DNA from: Desertimonas sp963733085
GTDB taxonomy: Bacteria > Actinomycetota > Acidimicrobiia > Acidimicrobiales > Ilumatobacteraceae
Direction: 5' to 3'
Assembly (NCBI GenBank): GCA_963733085.1
Contig: CAVTBY010000003.1
Coordinates: forward strand, 1 to 64,000
DNA length: 64,000 nt
The notes beneath the pieces are model-generated. The model saw only the letters and a program-made list of their open reading frames with translations, was not told the DNA's origin and did no database searches. Positions 11,772 to 21,672 of this stretch are shown piece by piece. The translations under genes were made by a program, and so were the position numbers. Position 1 is the stretch's first letter. Each line of letters starts with the position of its first letter.

Positions 11772-12853
11772 ACGACCACGAATCGCTCGACCTGCAGCAG
11801 CGTCGCGCGAGCGCCGGCGCGACGGCCTGCGCGGCCGGCGCGCTACCGAGACGACGTGGTCGCGCACGCGAGCAGCGCCCGCTGCGGCATCCGCGACGGC
11901 GCGACCGTGGCCGCCGCGGCGGCGGATCGCCGCGGCGCTGGTGGATCGCTCCGGCGGTGCTGGCCACGGCGGCGGCGGCCGTGCTGGCCGTGGTGCTGGT
12001 GACGCCGCGGACGGACGAGACGGTGCGTCAGGTGCCGGCCGACACGGTCGCGCCGGCACGCCGGCGCCGACGACGGTGCCGGTCGACGCCCGCGCCGGCG
12101 GCAGACGACGACGTCGACGACCGTCGACGAGCCATCGACGCCGACGACCGCGCCGACGACGACCTCGACCACCGTCCCGATCACGACGCTGCCGCCGGCG
12201 CTCCCGGCGTTCGCGGCCGACATCCCGCTCGACGCGTCGGCGGCGATCGTCGGCTGCCCGGGACCTTCGGCGACCTCGCGCCGTCGTGCCGGCCCGATGG
12301 GCACGATCGTCGGCGTCGGCTGCCGGGACGACTTCGCCGTGGTGGCCACGGCCGCGCCGTCACGGACGGCTCGAGCTACGAGCTGACGTGGAACGGCTCG
12401 TCTGGACCGAGCTCGGCAACGGCACGTCGAGCCCGTGACGGACGCCCCGTGTGCGCGGCGTTCGGCGACCCGCCCGAGCTGTACTACATGTCCGGCCGAT
12501 CCCTCCGGCCTGGCTGGTGACCGACGGCAGGTACCTCCCCGCCGTCGACGCCACCGACGAGCTCGCCGGGCTCGGCGTGTCGCGCGGCGACGCCGACGCG
12601 TTCGCCGCCACCTCGGCGACGGCGCTGGCCGCCATCACGCCGGGCGATCCGGTCCCCCGCGCCGAGACCGAGGAGCTCGTCGACGTCCCACGTCGGTCGT
12701 CGTGACCCTCCGCGGCATCCCCGACGACTCCAGCAGCCGGACGACCTACGTCGTCGCGCTTCATCGACGCTCGACGGCGCCCGCCCCCGATCGACGCCCT
12801 CCGCTTCACCTACTGCGACCGCGGCATCACGACCGACGGACCTCTGCCTCTGA
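11768..12853 (+). CDS. Putative anti-sigma factor or one-pass membrane protein (frameshifted)
   Basis: Translationally coupled to the sigma factor by an ATGA overlap. The N-terminus is hydrophilic; one membrane segment (WIAPAVLATAAAAVLAVVLV, near 11945-12000) is followed by a Thr/Pro-rich linker and an extracytoplasmic domain with fragments such as DIPLDASAAIVGCPG, CAAFGDPPELYYM and ALRFTYCDRGITTDG. I do not recognise that outer domain. At least seven single-base breaks occur; merged length is ~355 residues with the stop at 12851-12853. The anti-sigma role is inferred from position and topology only; no zinc-binding ZAS motif (HxxxCxxC) is visible. Confidence 0.6.
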
Positions 12854-12855
12854 CG

Positions 12856-13735
12856 TCACTCAGGTTCTGAATCGATCCAGTCGACCGGTTTTTCGGCCGT
12901 CTCTGAACGATTCAGAACCCGGTCCTGGAACGTCGGGCGGGCGGTTCTCGAAGTTGGCCGTGACGGCCTCGACCTGGTTGGGGGTGCCGACGAGGCTGCC
13001 GATGACGCGGCGCTCCTCGGCGAACTGGTCGGCGGCGCCGGCGTTGGCGAGGCGGTTGAACAGGGCCTTGGCGCCGCGGACGGCGTCGGGGCTGCGACCG
13101 GCGATCTCGGCGGCGAGGGCGAGGGCGTCCTCGCGGGGCGTCTCGCTGACCCTGCGTCGCGATGCCCAGCTCCCCGGCCTCCTGGCCCGACACCATGCGG
13201 GCCGTGAACGTCAGCTCCTTGGCCACGTCCGGGCCGGACGAGCCGGGACAGGAACAGCGTGCCGGTCATGTCCGGCACCAGCCCCCAGTGGACCTCGCGC
13301 ATCGACAGCTTGGTGCGCCGGGTGGACGATGCGGATGTCGGCGCCGAGGGCGATCTGGAAGCCGCCGCCGAGGGCGTGACCGTGGACGGCGGCGATCACC
13401 GGGACCGGCAGCTCCTGCCACACCCACGCCACCTGCTGGCCGAGGTGGGTGATGCCGCTCGGCGTGAGCGCGCCGGGGCTGTCGTCGGCGCGGTCGCGAC
13501 GCCGCTCGCCGCCGGCCATCGCCTGGAACGACGAGAAGTCGAGGCCGGCGCAGAACGACTCGCCCTCGCCCGACAGCACGACCACCCGCACGCCCGGCTC
13601 GGTCTTCAGCTGCTCGCCGGCGTCGCGCAGCCCGGCGAACATCGCCCCGTCGAGGGCGTTGCGCTTCTCCGGCCGGTTCAGCCGCACGTCGGCGACGCCC
13701 CGGTCGTCGATGGAGATGGTCACCCGATCGCTCAT
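12856..13735 (-). CDS. Enoyl-CoA hydratase/isomerase family protein
   Basis: Crotonase-fold protein, probably acting in fatty-acid or branched acyl-CoA breakdown. Visible are RLNRPEKRNALDGAMF near the N-terminus, the first oxyanion-hole motif GEGESFCAGLDFSS, and the second with HGHALGGGFQIALGADIRI. The C-terminal helix ends NRPPTFQDR. Merged length ~290 residues after bridging breaks near 13318, 13240 and 13150. Start ATG 13735; the stop lies 2 bp from the convergent upstream gene. The exact reaction cannot be assigned. Confidence 0.88.
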
Positions 13736-13766
13736 GACCCCAGTGTCGCCTGCCATGCTCGCCGCC

Positions 13767-14419
13767 ATGAAGTTGAACCTGACCGCCGACGAGGTGCTGA
13801 CGACGACGCGCTCGGTGCGCAAGCGCCTCGACTTCGACCGGCCGGTCGACCGGGCGACCGTCGAGGAGTGCCTCGAGATCGCCCTGCAGGCACCGACCGG
13901 CTCGAACCGCCAGGGCTGGCACTGGGTCGTCGTCGAGGACGCCGCCAAGAAGCAGGCGGTCGCCGACGTCTACCGCGCGCAACTTCGAGGAGTACCGCAG
14001 CACTGCCCGGCGCCGAGTACCAGCCGGGCGACACCCGCGGCGAGCGGATGGACAAGGTCCGCGACTCGGCCGGCTACCTGTCGGACAACTTCCACCGCGT
14101 GCCGCTGATGCTGATCCCGTGCCTGTGGGGCCGCCTCGACAACGCCTCCGTCGTCGATGGGCGCCGGCGCGTGGGGTTCGCTGCTGCCGGCGGTGTGGAG
14201 CTTCATGCTCGCCCTGCGCGAGCGCGGGCTGGGCTCGGCGTGGACGACCATCCACCTGATGAACGACGGCGAGCAGCAGGTCGCCGAGCATGCTCGGCAT
14301 CCCGTTCGACAAGGTCACCCAGGCCGGGCTGTTCCCGATCGCCTACACCATCGGCACCGACTTCAAGCCGGCCAAGCGCGAGCCGCTGGCGAACGGTCCT
14401 GCACTGGGACCAGTGGTGA
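13767..14419 (+). CDS. Nitroreductase family protein (frameshifted)
   Basis: FMN-dependent nitroreductase-fold oxidoreductase. It begins MKLNLTADEVLTTTRSVRKR, has the FMN-binding RxSVR-type start, and QAPTGSNRQGWHWVVV as the classical 'SGxNxQxW' phosphate/flavin region. The C-terminal half includes GLGSAWTTIHLMNDGEQQV and ends LHWDQW. Five +1 breaks are near 13978, 14005, 14150, 14289 and 14396. ATG 13767 (or 13755) lies ~30 bp from the divergent enoyl-CoA hydratase start. The TGA stop abuts the stop of the convergent TetR gene (TGATCA). Substrate unknown. Confidence 0.85.
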
Positions 14420-15118
14420 TCACTCGAGCCCGATGAACGCCGCCATGGCGCTCGTCGTGGCGTCGAACAGCTCGTCGTGGGCGGTGATCGCCTTGCGCGT
14501 CTGACCGAACAGCTCGAACGTCACCAGCCCGAACAGCTGGGTCCACGCCGCCACGACGCGCACGAACACGTCGGCCGGCAGGTCGATCCCGCTCTCCTCG
14601 CGCAGCCGGGCGATGTCGGCCCGCACGGCGGCGGGCACCGGGTCGACCGGCGGCCGCCACCGAGCCGCCCGGCGCGCCGGGCGTCCTCGACGATCCCGAT
14701 CAGGGCCATCGTCACCCGTGACGCCGGCACGATCGTGTCGACCGGGGCGACGTAGCCGGGCACCGGCGTGCCGTAGAGCAGGGCGTACTCGTGGGGGTGC
14801 TCCAGCGCCCACGCGCGGATGGCCGCGGCCGTGTCCACCCAGCGCTGCGCCGGCCGTCGGCGCGCCGCCGCGTGGCGCGGCGTCCTCGGCCACCGCGCCC
14901 AGCGCGTCGTAGGCCTCGACGATCAGCCGCGTGAGCAACTCGTCGCGGCTGGCGACGTAGCGGTAGATGCCCGACGACACCATGCCGAGCTCGCGGGCGA
15001 CCGCCCGCAGCGAGACAGCCCGCCGCGCCATCCGTGGCGAGGTGGCGGCGGGCGACGGCGAGGATCTCCGCGGTGATCTCGGCACGGGCCCGTTCGCGGA
15101 CGCCCTGGATCGTTGCAT
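14420..15118 (-). CDS. TetR/AcrR family transcriptional regulator (frameshifted)
   Basis: One-component repressor. The HTH is visible as SLRAVARELGMVSSGIYRYV followed by ASRDELLTRL, the standard TetR recognition helix. The C-terminal ligand domain (WALEHPHEYALLYGTP) resembles the TetR_C_13/WHG-type domain. It is divergent from the DUF385 oxidoreductase. Two copies of the palindrome GAGCACTGCTC lie in the shared intergenic region and are its most likely operators. ATG 15118 is out of frame with the conserved N-terminal helix (ERARAEITAEIL) by one base; GTG 15158 is in frame but would overlap the operator. The start is therefore unsettled. Confidence 0.85.
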   Translation of the reverse strand: MQRSRASANGPVPRSPRRSSPSPAATSPRMARRAVSLRAVARELGMVSSGIYRYVASRDELLTRLIVEAYDALGAVAEDAAPRGGAPTAGAALGGHGRGHPRVGAGAPPRVRPALRHAGARLRRPGRHDRAGVTGDDGPDRDRRGRPARRAARWRPPVDPVPAAVRADIARLREESGIDLPADVFVRVVAAWTQLFGLVTFELFGQTRKAITAHDELFDATTSAMAAFIGLE

Positions 15119-15143
15119 GCCTCCATTCAAGCAGATCAGTGCC

Positions 15144-15172
15144 TTGCAATGTGAGCACTGCTCTGGTATGGT
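15144..15172 (+). promoter_or_regulatory. Sigma-70-type promoter of the DUF385 gene
   Basis: TTGCAA at 15144-15149 and TATGGT at 15167-15172 are separated by exactly 17 bp, a good match to an actinobacterial housekeeping promoter. The first TetR-type operator palindrome lies inside the spacer, so a bound regulator would block polymerase. The downstream start ATG 15227 is ~50 nt from the expected transcription start. Confidence 0.6.
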
Positions 15173-15195
15173 GATCTCAGATGAGAGCACTGCTC
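15153..15195. promoter_or_regulatory. Paired TetR operator palindromes (GAGCACTGCTC x2)
   Basis: The 11-bp odd palindrome GAGCACTGCTC occurs perfectly at 15153-15163 and again at 15185-15195. The centres are 32 bp apart, about three helical turns, putting both on one DNA face. They lie between the divergent TetR regulator and DUF385 gene, the first within the -35/-10 spacer. The assignment to this TetR is inferred from location. Confidence 0.7.
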
Positions 15196-15226
15196 ACAAG
15201 CACGACCCTGACAGAAAGGCCTCCCG

Positions 15227-15692
15227 ATGATGCCGACCACCCCGACCGATCGCCGCTACGTCGAAGCCATCGTTCTTCGACCAGCACGTGTTCAACCCGC
15301 TCGTGCGAGTCCTCACCAAGGCCGGCATCAGCGTCAAGGGATCGCGGGTCCTCGTCGTGCCCGGCCGCACCACCGGCGAGCCCCGATCGACCGTCGTCAA
15401 CCTGCTGACGGTCGACGGCGTGCGCTACCTCGTCGCTCCCGCGGGGCGAGACCCAGTGGGTCCGCAACCTCCGCGCCAACGGCGGCCGCGGCGACCCTGC
15501 GGCTCGGCCGCCGCAGCCGAGCAGTTCGCGGCGATCGAGCTCACCGACGACGAGAAGCCGCCCGTGCTGCGGGCCTACCTGACGGCCTGGGCCTGGGAGG
15601 TCGGTCGGTTCTTCGACGGGCTGCGGGCCGACTCCCCCGACGCCGACGTCGCGGCGGCCGCATCGGACTTCCCGGTCTTCCGGCTGGGGTAG
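15227..15692 (+). CDS. DUF385 (DDN-like) deazaflavin-dependent oxidoreductase
   Basis: Small split-barrel oxidoreductase of the F420H2-dependent Ddn/nitroreductase family. The diagnostic stretch is present: FNPLVRVLTKAGISVKGSRV, then VVPGRTTGEPRSTVVNLLTV, where the GR-TTG-pR-s segment contacts F420. The middle is broken by +1 insertions near 15273 and 15448. ~155 residues, normal. ATG 15227 is preceded by AAAGG. It is divergent from, and probably repressed by, the TetR gene. Family members reduce quinones, nitroimidazoles or unsaturated substrates; the substrate here is unknown. Confidence 0.82.
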
Positions 15693-15703
15693 ACCGAGAC
15701 GCG

Positions 15704-16539
15704 ATGCGAGCCAGCGCACGTACCCTCCGGGCGTCCCGAGCTGGATCGACACCGAGCAGCCGGACGACGCCGCCGCCCGCACGTTCTACGGCGACCTGTT
15801 CGGGTGGACGTTCGAGAACGCCATGCCGGCGGACGCCCCTGGCTCGTACTGGATCGCCCAGCTCGACGGCCGCGACGTCGCCGCCGTGGCCCCCGCCGGT
15901 GGGTCGACGGCGACGTGGAACACGTACATCGCGGTCGACGACGCCGACCGGACGGCCGAGGCCGCCGCGGCGGCGGGCGGCCGGATCACGGACGCCCCCG
16001 AGGACGCAGGGCCGGAGGCCGGTGGGCCGGCCTCGTCGACCCGGCCGGCGCCGCCTTGCGGCTCTGGCAGGCCCGCCGGCGCCCCGGCGCCCAGACGGTC
16101 AACGCGCCCGGAAGCGTGGAACTTCAGCGACCTGCACACGTCCGACACGCGACGGCGCTGCGACCTTCTACGGCGACATGTTCGGTTGGGTCGCCGCCGA
16201 CCTCGGCTTCGCCACCATGTGGCGGCGGCCGGGCTACGGCGAGCACCTCGCCGCCACCATCGATCCCGTCCATCCTCGAGCGCCAGGACGGCGATCGGCG
16301 CGCCGCCGGGTTTCGCCGACTGCGTGGCCTGGCTGGCGCCGCTCGGCGACGGCGAGGCCCCGCACTGGCACGTCACGTTCACGGTGGACGACCGCGACGA
16401 CGCCATGGCCACCGCGCTGCGCCTCGGGGCCACCGACCTCAGCGGCCCGGTCGACACCGAGTGGACGAAGTCGGTGACGATCCGCGACCCCCAAGGCGCT
16501 GTCCTGACCCTCAGCCAGTTCGATCCGCAGTCGTCGTAG
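15704..16539 (+). CDS. VOC (glyoxalase/bleomycin resistance) family protein, two domains
   Basis: Two tandem VOC modules. Module one has VPSWIDTEQPDDAAARTFYG and DLFGWTFENA; module two has ATFYGDMFGWVAADLGFATM. The ends GAVLTLSQFDP match the terminal strand of such proteins. These are often annotated as hydroxylase/glyoxalase-like proteins in actinobacteria. Start ATG 15704 requires one break before VPSWIDT; others lie near 16030, 16155 and 16262. The 3' end overlaps the convergent MFS gene by 29 bp. Metal ligands cannot be placed with confidence because of the breaks. Confidence 0.8.
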
Positions 16540-17690
16540 ACGACCAGCGCCATCGGACGACGGCGCCGACGGTGAGGAGCGGCAGTCCGAGCAGGGCGAC
16601 CATCGTCGTCATCGGCGAGCCACGACGACCCGATGGCGACACCGGCGAACACGGCCACGGCGACGACCTCGACGGACACGCCCGACACCGACGTGACGGT
16701 CGCCCGCGCCCGTCCGGTCATGGCGTGCTGGAGGCGGGCCTCGCTCACGATCGACGGCGTTGTCGATCAGCCCGAACGCGACGGCCAGGACGACGAACCC
16801 GGCCCAGCCCCCGGTGAGGGCGCCGGCGGCCAGGAGCACGCCGGCCGTGGCGATCATCAGACCGATCGTGCGCGGCTGCAGCCCCGACGTGCGGCCCACC
16901 AGCGCCGTCCCGACCAGCTCACCGACGAGCACGGTGGCGACGAGCACCGGGGCGAGCGCCGCCGGCTGCCGTGCTCGACGGCGACGAGCGGCAGGTACTC
17001 GTCGCCGCGGTCATGCCGTAGGTGACGGCGACGATCACGAGCAGGCGACGCACCGGCACGTGCGCCGTCGCTTCGCGCAGGCCCTCGCGGAGCACGTCAC
17101 CGTAGCGACCGCGGACCGCCTCCTCGCCCGTCGGACGGCGCCACCTTCGCCGCGCCGGGCAGGCCGAGCACGGCCACCACGTGGAGCACCGCCATCGCCA
17201 CGCTGGCCCACCCGACGAGGCGGTGGCCGCCGAGCGCCAGCAGACCGCCGCCGACGGCCGTGCCGGCCAGCGTCGCGAGCGAGGTCGCGCCGACTCCGTC
17301 CACCCGACCAGCCGGGCGTAGCCGGAGACGTCGCCGGCCGTCGACCAGCTCGTCGTACAGCAGCGCCTCGAACGTCCCCGACATCAGCGCGCCGCTGGCG
17401 CCCCACAGCACGAACCCGGCGGCGAAGCCGGCGTAGCGTCGGCGCGACCGTCCAGGCGGCGAAGGCGGCGACGAGGAGCGCCGCGCTCAGCAGCAGCAAC
17501 CGGCGCCGGTCGACGAGGTCGGCCCAGGCGCCCGACGGGATGTCGAGCACGAACGACGACACCGACCAGATGACGAACAGCGACGAGACCGCGGCCGGCG
17601 AGAGCCCGTGGTCGGTGAACAGCAGCGCGTAGACCCCGTAGTACGGGATCAGGTCACGGGTGGCGGCGACGGCGACGGCGCGCCACCTGA
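16511..17690 (-). CDS. MFS transporter (frameshifted)
   Basis: Major-facilitator permease of ~390 residues, about 10-12 membrane segments. Recognisable parts are RDLIPYYGVYALLFTDHG at the N-terminus, the loop-2/3 motif DIPSGAWADLVDRRRLLLLS (motif A-like D-x-x-G-x-x-A-D-x-x-x-R-R), FVLWGASGALMSGTFEALLY, and later GLQPRTIGLMIATAGVLLAAG. It ends at TGA 16511, overlapping the convergent VOC gene. No clear start codon survives at 17,690; the ORF opens after a stop near 17,715. Cargo unknown; drug or metabolite export is usual for this type. Confidence 0.8.
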
Positions 17691-17751
17691 GGTGACGGGC
17701 ACGAGGTCAAGGCTGGGCGGCTGGGTACCTCACGATCCGGACCCGATCCGG

Positions 17752-18485
17752 TTACTCGACCAGCCGCAGGCCGGCCGGGCTGATCGACGGCTCGGCGTAC
17801 GGCAGCTCGACGACGAACTCGGTGCGGTGGGCCGGGAAGAGGTGCTCGCTCATCAGCACCGGTCGCCCGCCGACGTCGGTGGTGACCCGCTGGCAGCGCA
17901 GCAGCGGCGAGCCGACGGGCACGTCCGAGGAGGCGGGCGTCGCCGGGCTCGGCGGCGTCGGCGCCGATCGTCTGGGTGGCGCCCCGCAGCGGCGTGGCGA
18001 GCAGCTCGTAGAACGGGTGACGCTCGACGTCCTCGCGCGACAGCGCGGCGCCGAGCGCCGCCGGGCACCACACGGTGACGACGGCGAACGGCTCGACCGT
18101 CGGCGAGGTTGACCCGCTTGACACGCAGCACCTGATCGGCGTCGAGCACCTCGGCGCACCCGGTCGGGCGCGTCGACGAAGGCGAACTCGGTGACGCGCC
18201 GCTCGGCGCGCCGGCCCTCGGCCTCGAGCTGCTCCTCGATCGTGCCGAGGTGCTCGAGGCGCTGGCGCACCGGTTCGGTGGCGACGAACCAGCCGAGGCC
18301 CTGGCGGGCCGCGATGAGACCCTCGTCGCGCAGCGACCTCGAGCGCCCGTCGCACCGTCACCCGGCTGGCGCCGAACCGCGCCGAGAGCTCGGACTCGCT
18401 CGGCAGCAGCGTGCCCGGCGCGCCGGCCGCGGGCGAGCCGGCGCAGCTCGCCGGCGATCTCCTGGTAGCGGACGCCGCGCGTCAC
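17752..18485 (-). CDS. GntR family regulator, HutC/UTRA type (frameshifted)
   Basis: Winged-helix regulator with N-terminal DNA binding (GVRYQEIAGELRRLA; LPSESELSARFGASRVTVRRALE) and a C-terminal UTRA effector domain ending VVELPYAEPSISPAGLRLVE. Start is GTG 18485, only 7 bp from a palindrome in the divergent promoter region shared with aconitase. Breaks near 18430, 18340, 18165, 18105 and 17935. The UTRA ligand is often a sugar phosphate or a carboxylate; placement opposite aconitase suggests control of carboxylate metabolism, an inference. Confidence 0.85.
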
Positions 18486-18491
18486 TTGTAT

Positions 18492-18503
18492 TAGACTTGT
18501 CTA
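18492..18503. promoter_or_regulatory. GntR-type operator palindrome
   Basis: TAGACTTGTCTA is a perfect palindrome in its 5-bp arms (TAGAC/GTCTA), matching the AGAC..GTCT form used by HutC-type GntR proteins. It sits in the 49-bp gap between the GntR start (18485) and the aconitase start (18535), within a locally AT-richer stretch. Binding by the adjacent regulator is inferred. Confidence 0.55.
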
Positions 18504-18534
18504 CATCGACCACGAATGCAAGGCTGTGCCAGCG

Positions 18535-20808
18535 ATGAGCGTTTCCGCCACCACCCCCATCGAGCTCGTCGAGGGCGTCTACGCCACCCTCGCCGAGCGG
18601 GCCGAGCTGGGCCGCCGCCGGCTCGGCCGGCCCCTGACGCTCACCGAGAAGATCCTCGTCAACCACCTCGTCGACCCCGAGGGCCAGGAGCTCGTGCGCG
18701 GCGAGAGCTACGCCGACTTCCACCCCGACCGCGTGGCGATGCAGGACGCCACCGCCCAGATGGCGCTGCTGCAGTTCATGACGGCCGGGCTGCCCGAGGC
18801 CGCGGTGCCGTCGACCGTGCACTGCGACCACCTCATCCAGGCCAAGGTCGGCGCCGCAGATCGACCTCGGCGTGGCCATCGACACCAACCAGGAGGTCTA
18901 CGACTTCCTCCGCTCGGTGTCGGCCAAGTACGGGATCGGCTTCTGGGGACCCGGCAGCGGGATCATCCACCAGGTCGTGCTGGAGAACTACGCCTTCCCC
19001 GGCGGGATGATGATCGGCACCGACTCGCACACGCCGAACGCCGGCGGCCTCGGCATGGTCGCCATCGGGGTCGGCGGCGCCGACGCCGTCGACGTGATGA
19101 CCGGCTTCCCGTTCAACGTGCGCTGGCCCAAGGTCATCGGCGTGCGCCTCACCGGCACGCTGTCGGGCTGGTCGTCGCCGAAGGACGTCATCCTCGAGGT
19201 CGCCCGCATCCTCACCGTCGAGGGCGGCACCGGGGCGATCATCGAGTACCACGGGCCCGGCGCCGACTCGATCTCGGCCACCGGCAAGGGGACGATCTGC
19301 AACATGGGCGCCGAGATCGGCGCCACGACGTCGTTGTTCCCGTACGACCCCAACATGGCCGCCTACCTGAAGGCCACCGGGCCGGGAGGCCATCGCCGAC
19401 GCCGCCGACAAGGTCGCCGACGACCTGCGACCCGACGAGGGCGCGGTCTACGACCAGCTCGTCGAGATCGACCTCGACGAGCTCAGGCCGCTGATCAACG
19501 GCCCGCACTCCCCCGACCGGGCCCACCGCGTCGGCGCGGAGGTCGGCGCGGCGGCCGAGGAGCACGGGTGGCCGCTGGAGATCTCCTCGGCGCTGATCGG
19601 CTCGTGCACCAACTCGTCGTACGAGGACATCACCCGCGCGGCCTCGATCGCCCGCCAGGCGTCGGCCAAGGGACTGCGGTCGAAGGTCGAGCTGCTGGTG
19701 ACGCCCGGGCTCCGAGCAGATCCGGGCGACGATCGAGCGCGACGGGCTGCTCGCCGACCTCGAAGCGGTCGGCGCCACCGTGCTGGCCAACGCGTGCGGG
19801 CCGTGCATCGGGCAGTGGGCCCGACCCGAGAGCATCACCGGGCAGCCCAACACGATCGTCAACTCGTACAACCGCAACTTCCCGAAGCGCAACGACGGGT
19901 CGGCCAAGACGCTGAGCTTCGTGACGTCGCCGGACACCGTGATGGCGCTGGCGCTGGCCGGCCGGCTCGACTTCGACCCGACCACGGACGAGCTGGAGAC
20001 GCCCGACGGCCAGTCGGTCCGGCTCGACCCGCCGGTCGGCGAGGTGCTGCCCGATCGCGGGTACGACCCGGGCGAGGACACGTTCACGGCGCCGCCCGAG
20101 GACCGCTCGGGCGTCGAGGTCGTGGTCAGCCCCGACGAGCGACCGGCTGCAGCTGCTCGAACCGTTCCCGGCGTGGGACGGCGAGGACTACGTCGGGCTG
20201 CCGGTGCTGATGAAGGCCCAGGGCAAGTGCACCACCGACCACATCTCGGCGGCCGGACCGTGGCTGAAGTACCGCGGCCACCTCGAGAACATCTCCGGCA
20301 ACCTGTTCCTCGGCGTCGTCAACGCCTTCACCGGCGGCACCGGCGAGGGCAAGGACGTCACCGACGGCGAGACCCGGCCGTTCCCGGAGATCGCCAAGCG
20401 CTACGGCGAGCAGGGCATCCGCTGGTGCGCGGTCGGCGACCGCAACTACGGCGAGGGCTCGTCGCGCGAGCACGCCGCGATGGAGCCCCGGTTCCGCGGG
20501 CGGTGTCGTGATCTTCGCCCGCAGCTTCGCCCGCATCCACGAGACCAACGCCAAGAAGCAGGGGCTCGTGCCGCTGACGTTCGCCGACCCGGCGACGTAC
20601 GACGAGATCGGCGAGGACGACCGCATCGACGTGCTCGGCCTGCCGCCGGTGCCCGGCGAGCCGGTGCAGTGCCGCATCGTCAAGCCGGACGGCTCGACCG
20701 TCGAGTTCGAGGCCACGCACACGTTCAGCGACGAGCAGGTCGAGTGGTTCAAGGCCGGCTCGGCGCTCAACATCGTGCGCCAGCAAGGTGGCCGCGGGCG
20801 ACCGCTGA
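18535..20808 (+). CDS. acn: Aconitate hydratase, mitochondrial-type (frameshifted)
   Basis: Interconverts citrate and isocitrate through a 4Fe-4S cluster. The N-terminus (RRLGRPLTLTEKILVNHLVD) and the length of ~750 residues match the mitochondrial ACO2-like class rather than the ~890-residue AcnA. Cluster cysteines appear as GSCTNSSYEDI and ANACGPCIGQW; the catalytic/substrate region is GEGSSREHAAMEPR. The C-terminus is LNIVRQQ then VAAGDR. Six single-base insertions interrupt it (near 18852, 19383, 19708, 20140, 20503, 20786), each one extra C or G. Divergent from a GntR regulator. Downstream is an inverted-repeat-bounded nitroreductase. Confidence 0.92.
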
Positions 20809-20815
20809 GCCGCTC

Positions 20816-20891
20816 CCCAATCTGGGCGGGATTCTCGCCACGGCCCGATCTGGGCGGGATCCGTCGCCACCTGCTGGTGAGGATCCCGCCC
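20816..20891. repeat. Left inverted-repeat array bounding a nitroreductase gene
   Basis: Starts 8 bp after the aconitase stop. It contains a 21-bp arm at 20816-20836, a 19-bp arm at 20847-20865 and GGATCCCGCCC at 20881-20891, all built on GGGCGGGATT/CC. The first two are perfect reverse complements of 21647-21667 and 21618-21636. Internally, 20855-20863 can pair with 20881-20889. Confidence 0.9.
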
Positions 20892-20922
20892 GGTTCGCGG
20901 GGCGGACGTACTGTCGGCGGCC

Positions 20923-21581
20923 GTGGACGAGGCACCGCTGCTGCGCACGACCGGCGCGGTGCGCCGCTTCACCGACGAGCCGGTGTCCGACACCGCCGTG
21001 CACCAGGTGCTCGACGACGCCCGGCTTCGCGCCGAGCGGCGGCAACCGCCAGCCGTGGCGGGTCGCGGTCGTCGCCGACGCCACGCTGCGGCGCCGCCTC
21101 GCCGACCTGATGCAGCCGGTGTGGGACGACTACGTCGCTCGGCGCGCCGCTCGGCGTGACGCCGTACAACGTCGTCGACGACCGTCCGCCCGCCGCCGTC
21201 GAGCACGCGCCGAACGAGCTGCTCGACCGCATCGAGACGGTGCCCGTCGTGCTCGCCGTCGCCGCCGACCTGCGCGCGCATCGCGGCGATGGACCGCGAC
21301 CTCGACCGCATCGCCCTCACGCCGGGCGCGTCGGTCTACCCGTTCTGCTGGAGCATCCTGCTGGCCGCCCGCCAGCGCGGCCTCGGCGGCGTGATGACGA
21401 CGTTCCTGTCGCGCGTCGAGCCGGCGGCGGCGCCGGAGCTCGGCCTCCCCGACCACCACGCGCTCGCCGCCACCATCTTCCTCGGCGTCCCGGAGACCAC
21501 GCGTGACGCAAGCTGCGCCGCCACCCGGTCGAGTCGTTCACGACGGTCGACCGCTTCGACGGCCCGCCGTTCTCGCCGTAG
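20923..21581 (+). CDS. Nitroreductase family protein (frameshifted)
   Basis: Flavin-dependent nitroreductase fold, ~215 residues. Visible are LRTTGAVRRFTDEPV at the N-terminus, FAPSGGNRQPWRVAVVAD (flavin-binding SGGNxQPW motif), NELLDRIETVPVVLAVAADL and the C-terminal PFCWSILLAARQRGLGG. It differs clearly from the nitroreductase at 13.8 kb. GTG 20923 is the first start after the left repeat; breaks are near 21030, 21137, 21277 and 21500. The gene sits alone between perfect inverted repeats, separated from aconitase and from the convergent epoxide hydrolase. Substrate unknown. Confidence 0.83.
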
Positions 21582-21586
21582 CGCCT

Positions 21587-21667
21587 CGATCCGGGCGGGA
21601 ATCGTCGCGACACGTGGGACGGATCCCGCCCAGATCGGCCGGTGGTGAGAATCCCGCCCAGATTGGG
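21587..21667. repeat. Right inverted-repeat array bounding the nitroreductase gene
   Basis: The mirror of 20816-20891. Arms 21618-21636 (19 bp) and 21647-21667 (21 bp) are perfect reverse complements of the left side, and a third, imperfect one (CCGGGCGGGAATC near 21587) pairs with the left end of GGATCCCGCCCGG. It lies between the nitroreductase stop and the convergent epoxide hydrolase stop. Confidence 0.9.
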
Positions 21668-21672
21668 GGACG

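Noticed and set aside
18535..20808. Programmed ribosomal frameshifting in aconitase
   Set aside because: Six shifts at unrelated sites without slippery runs or pseudoknots, and the same pattern in neighbours, fit sequencing error.
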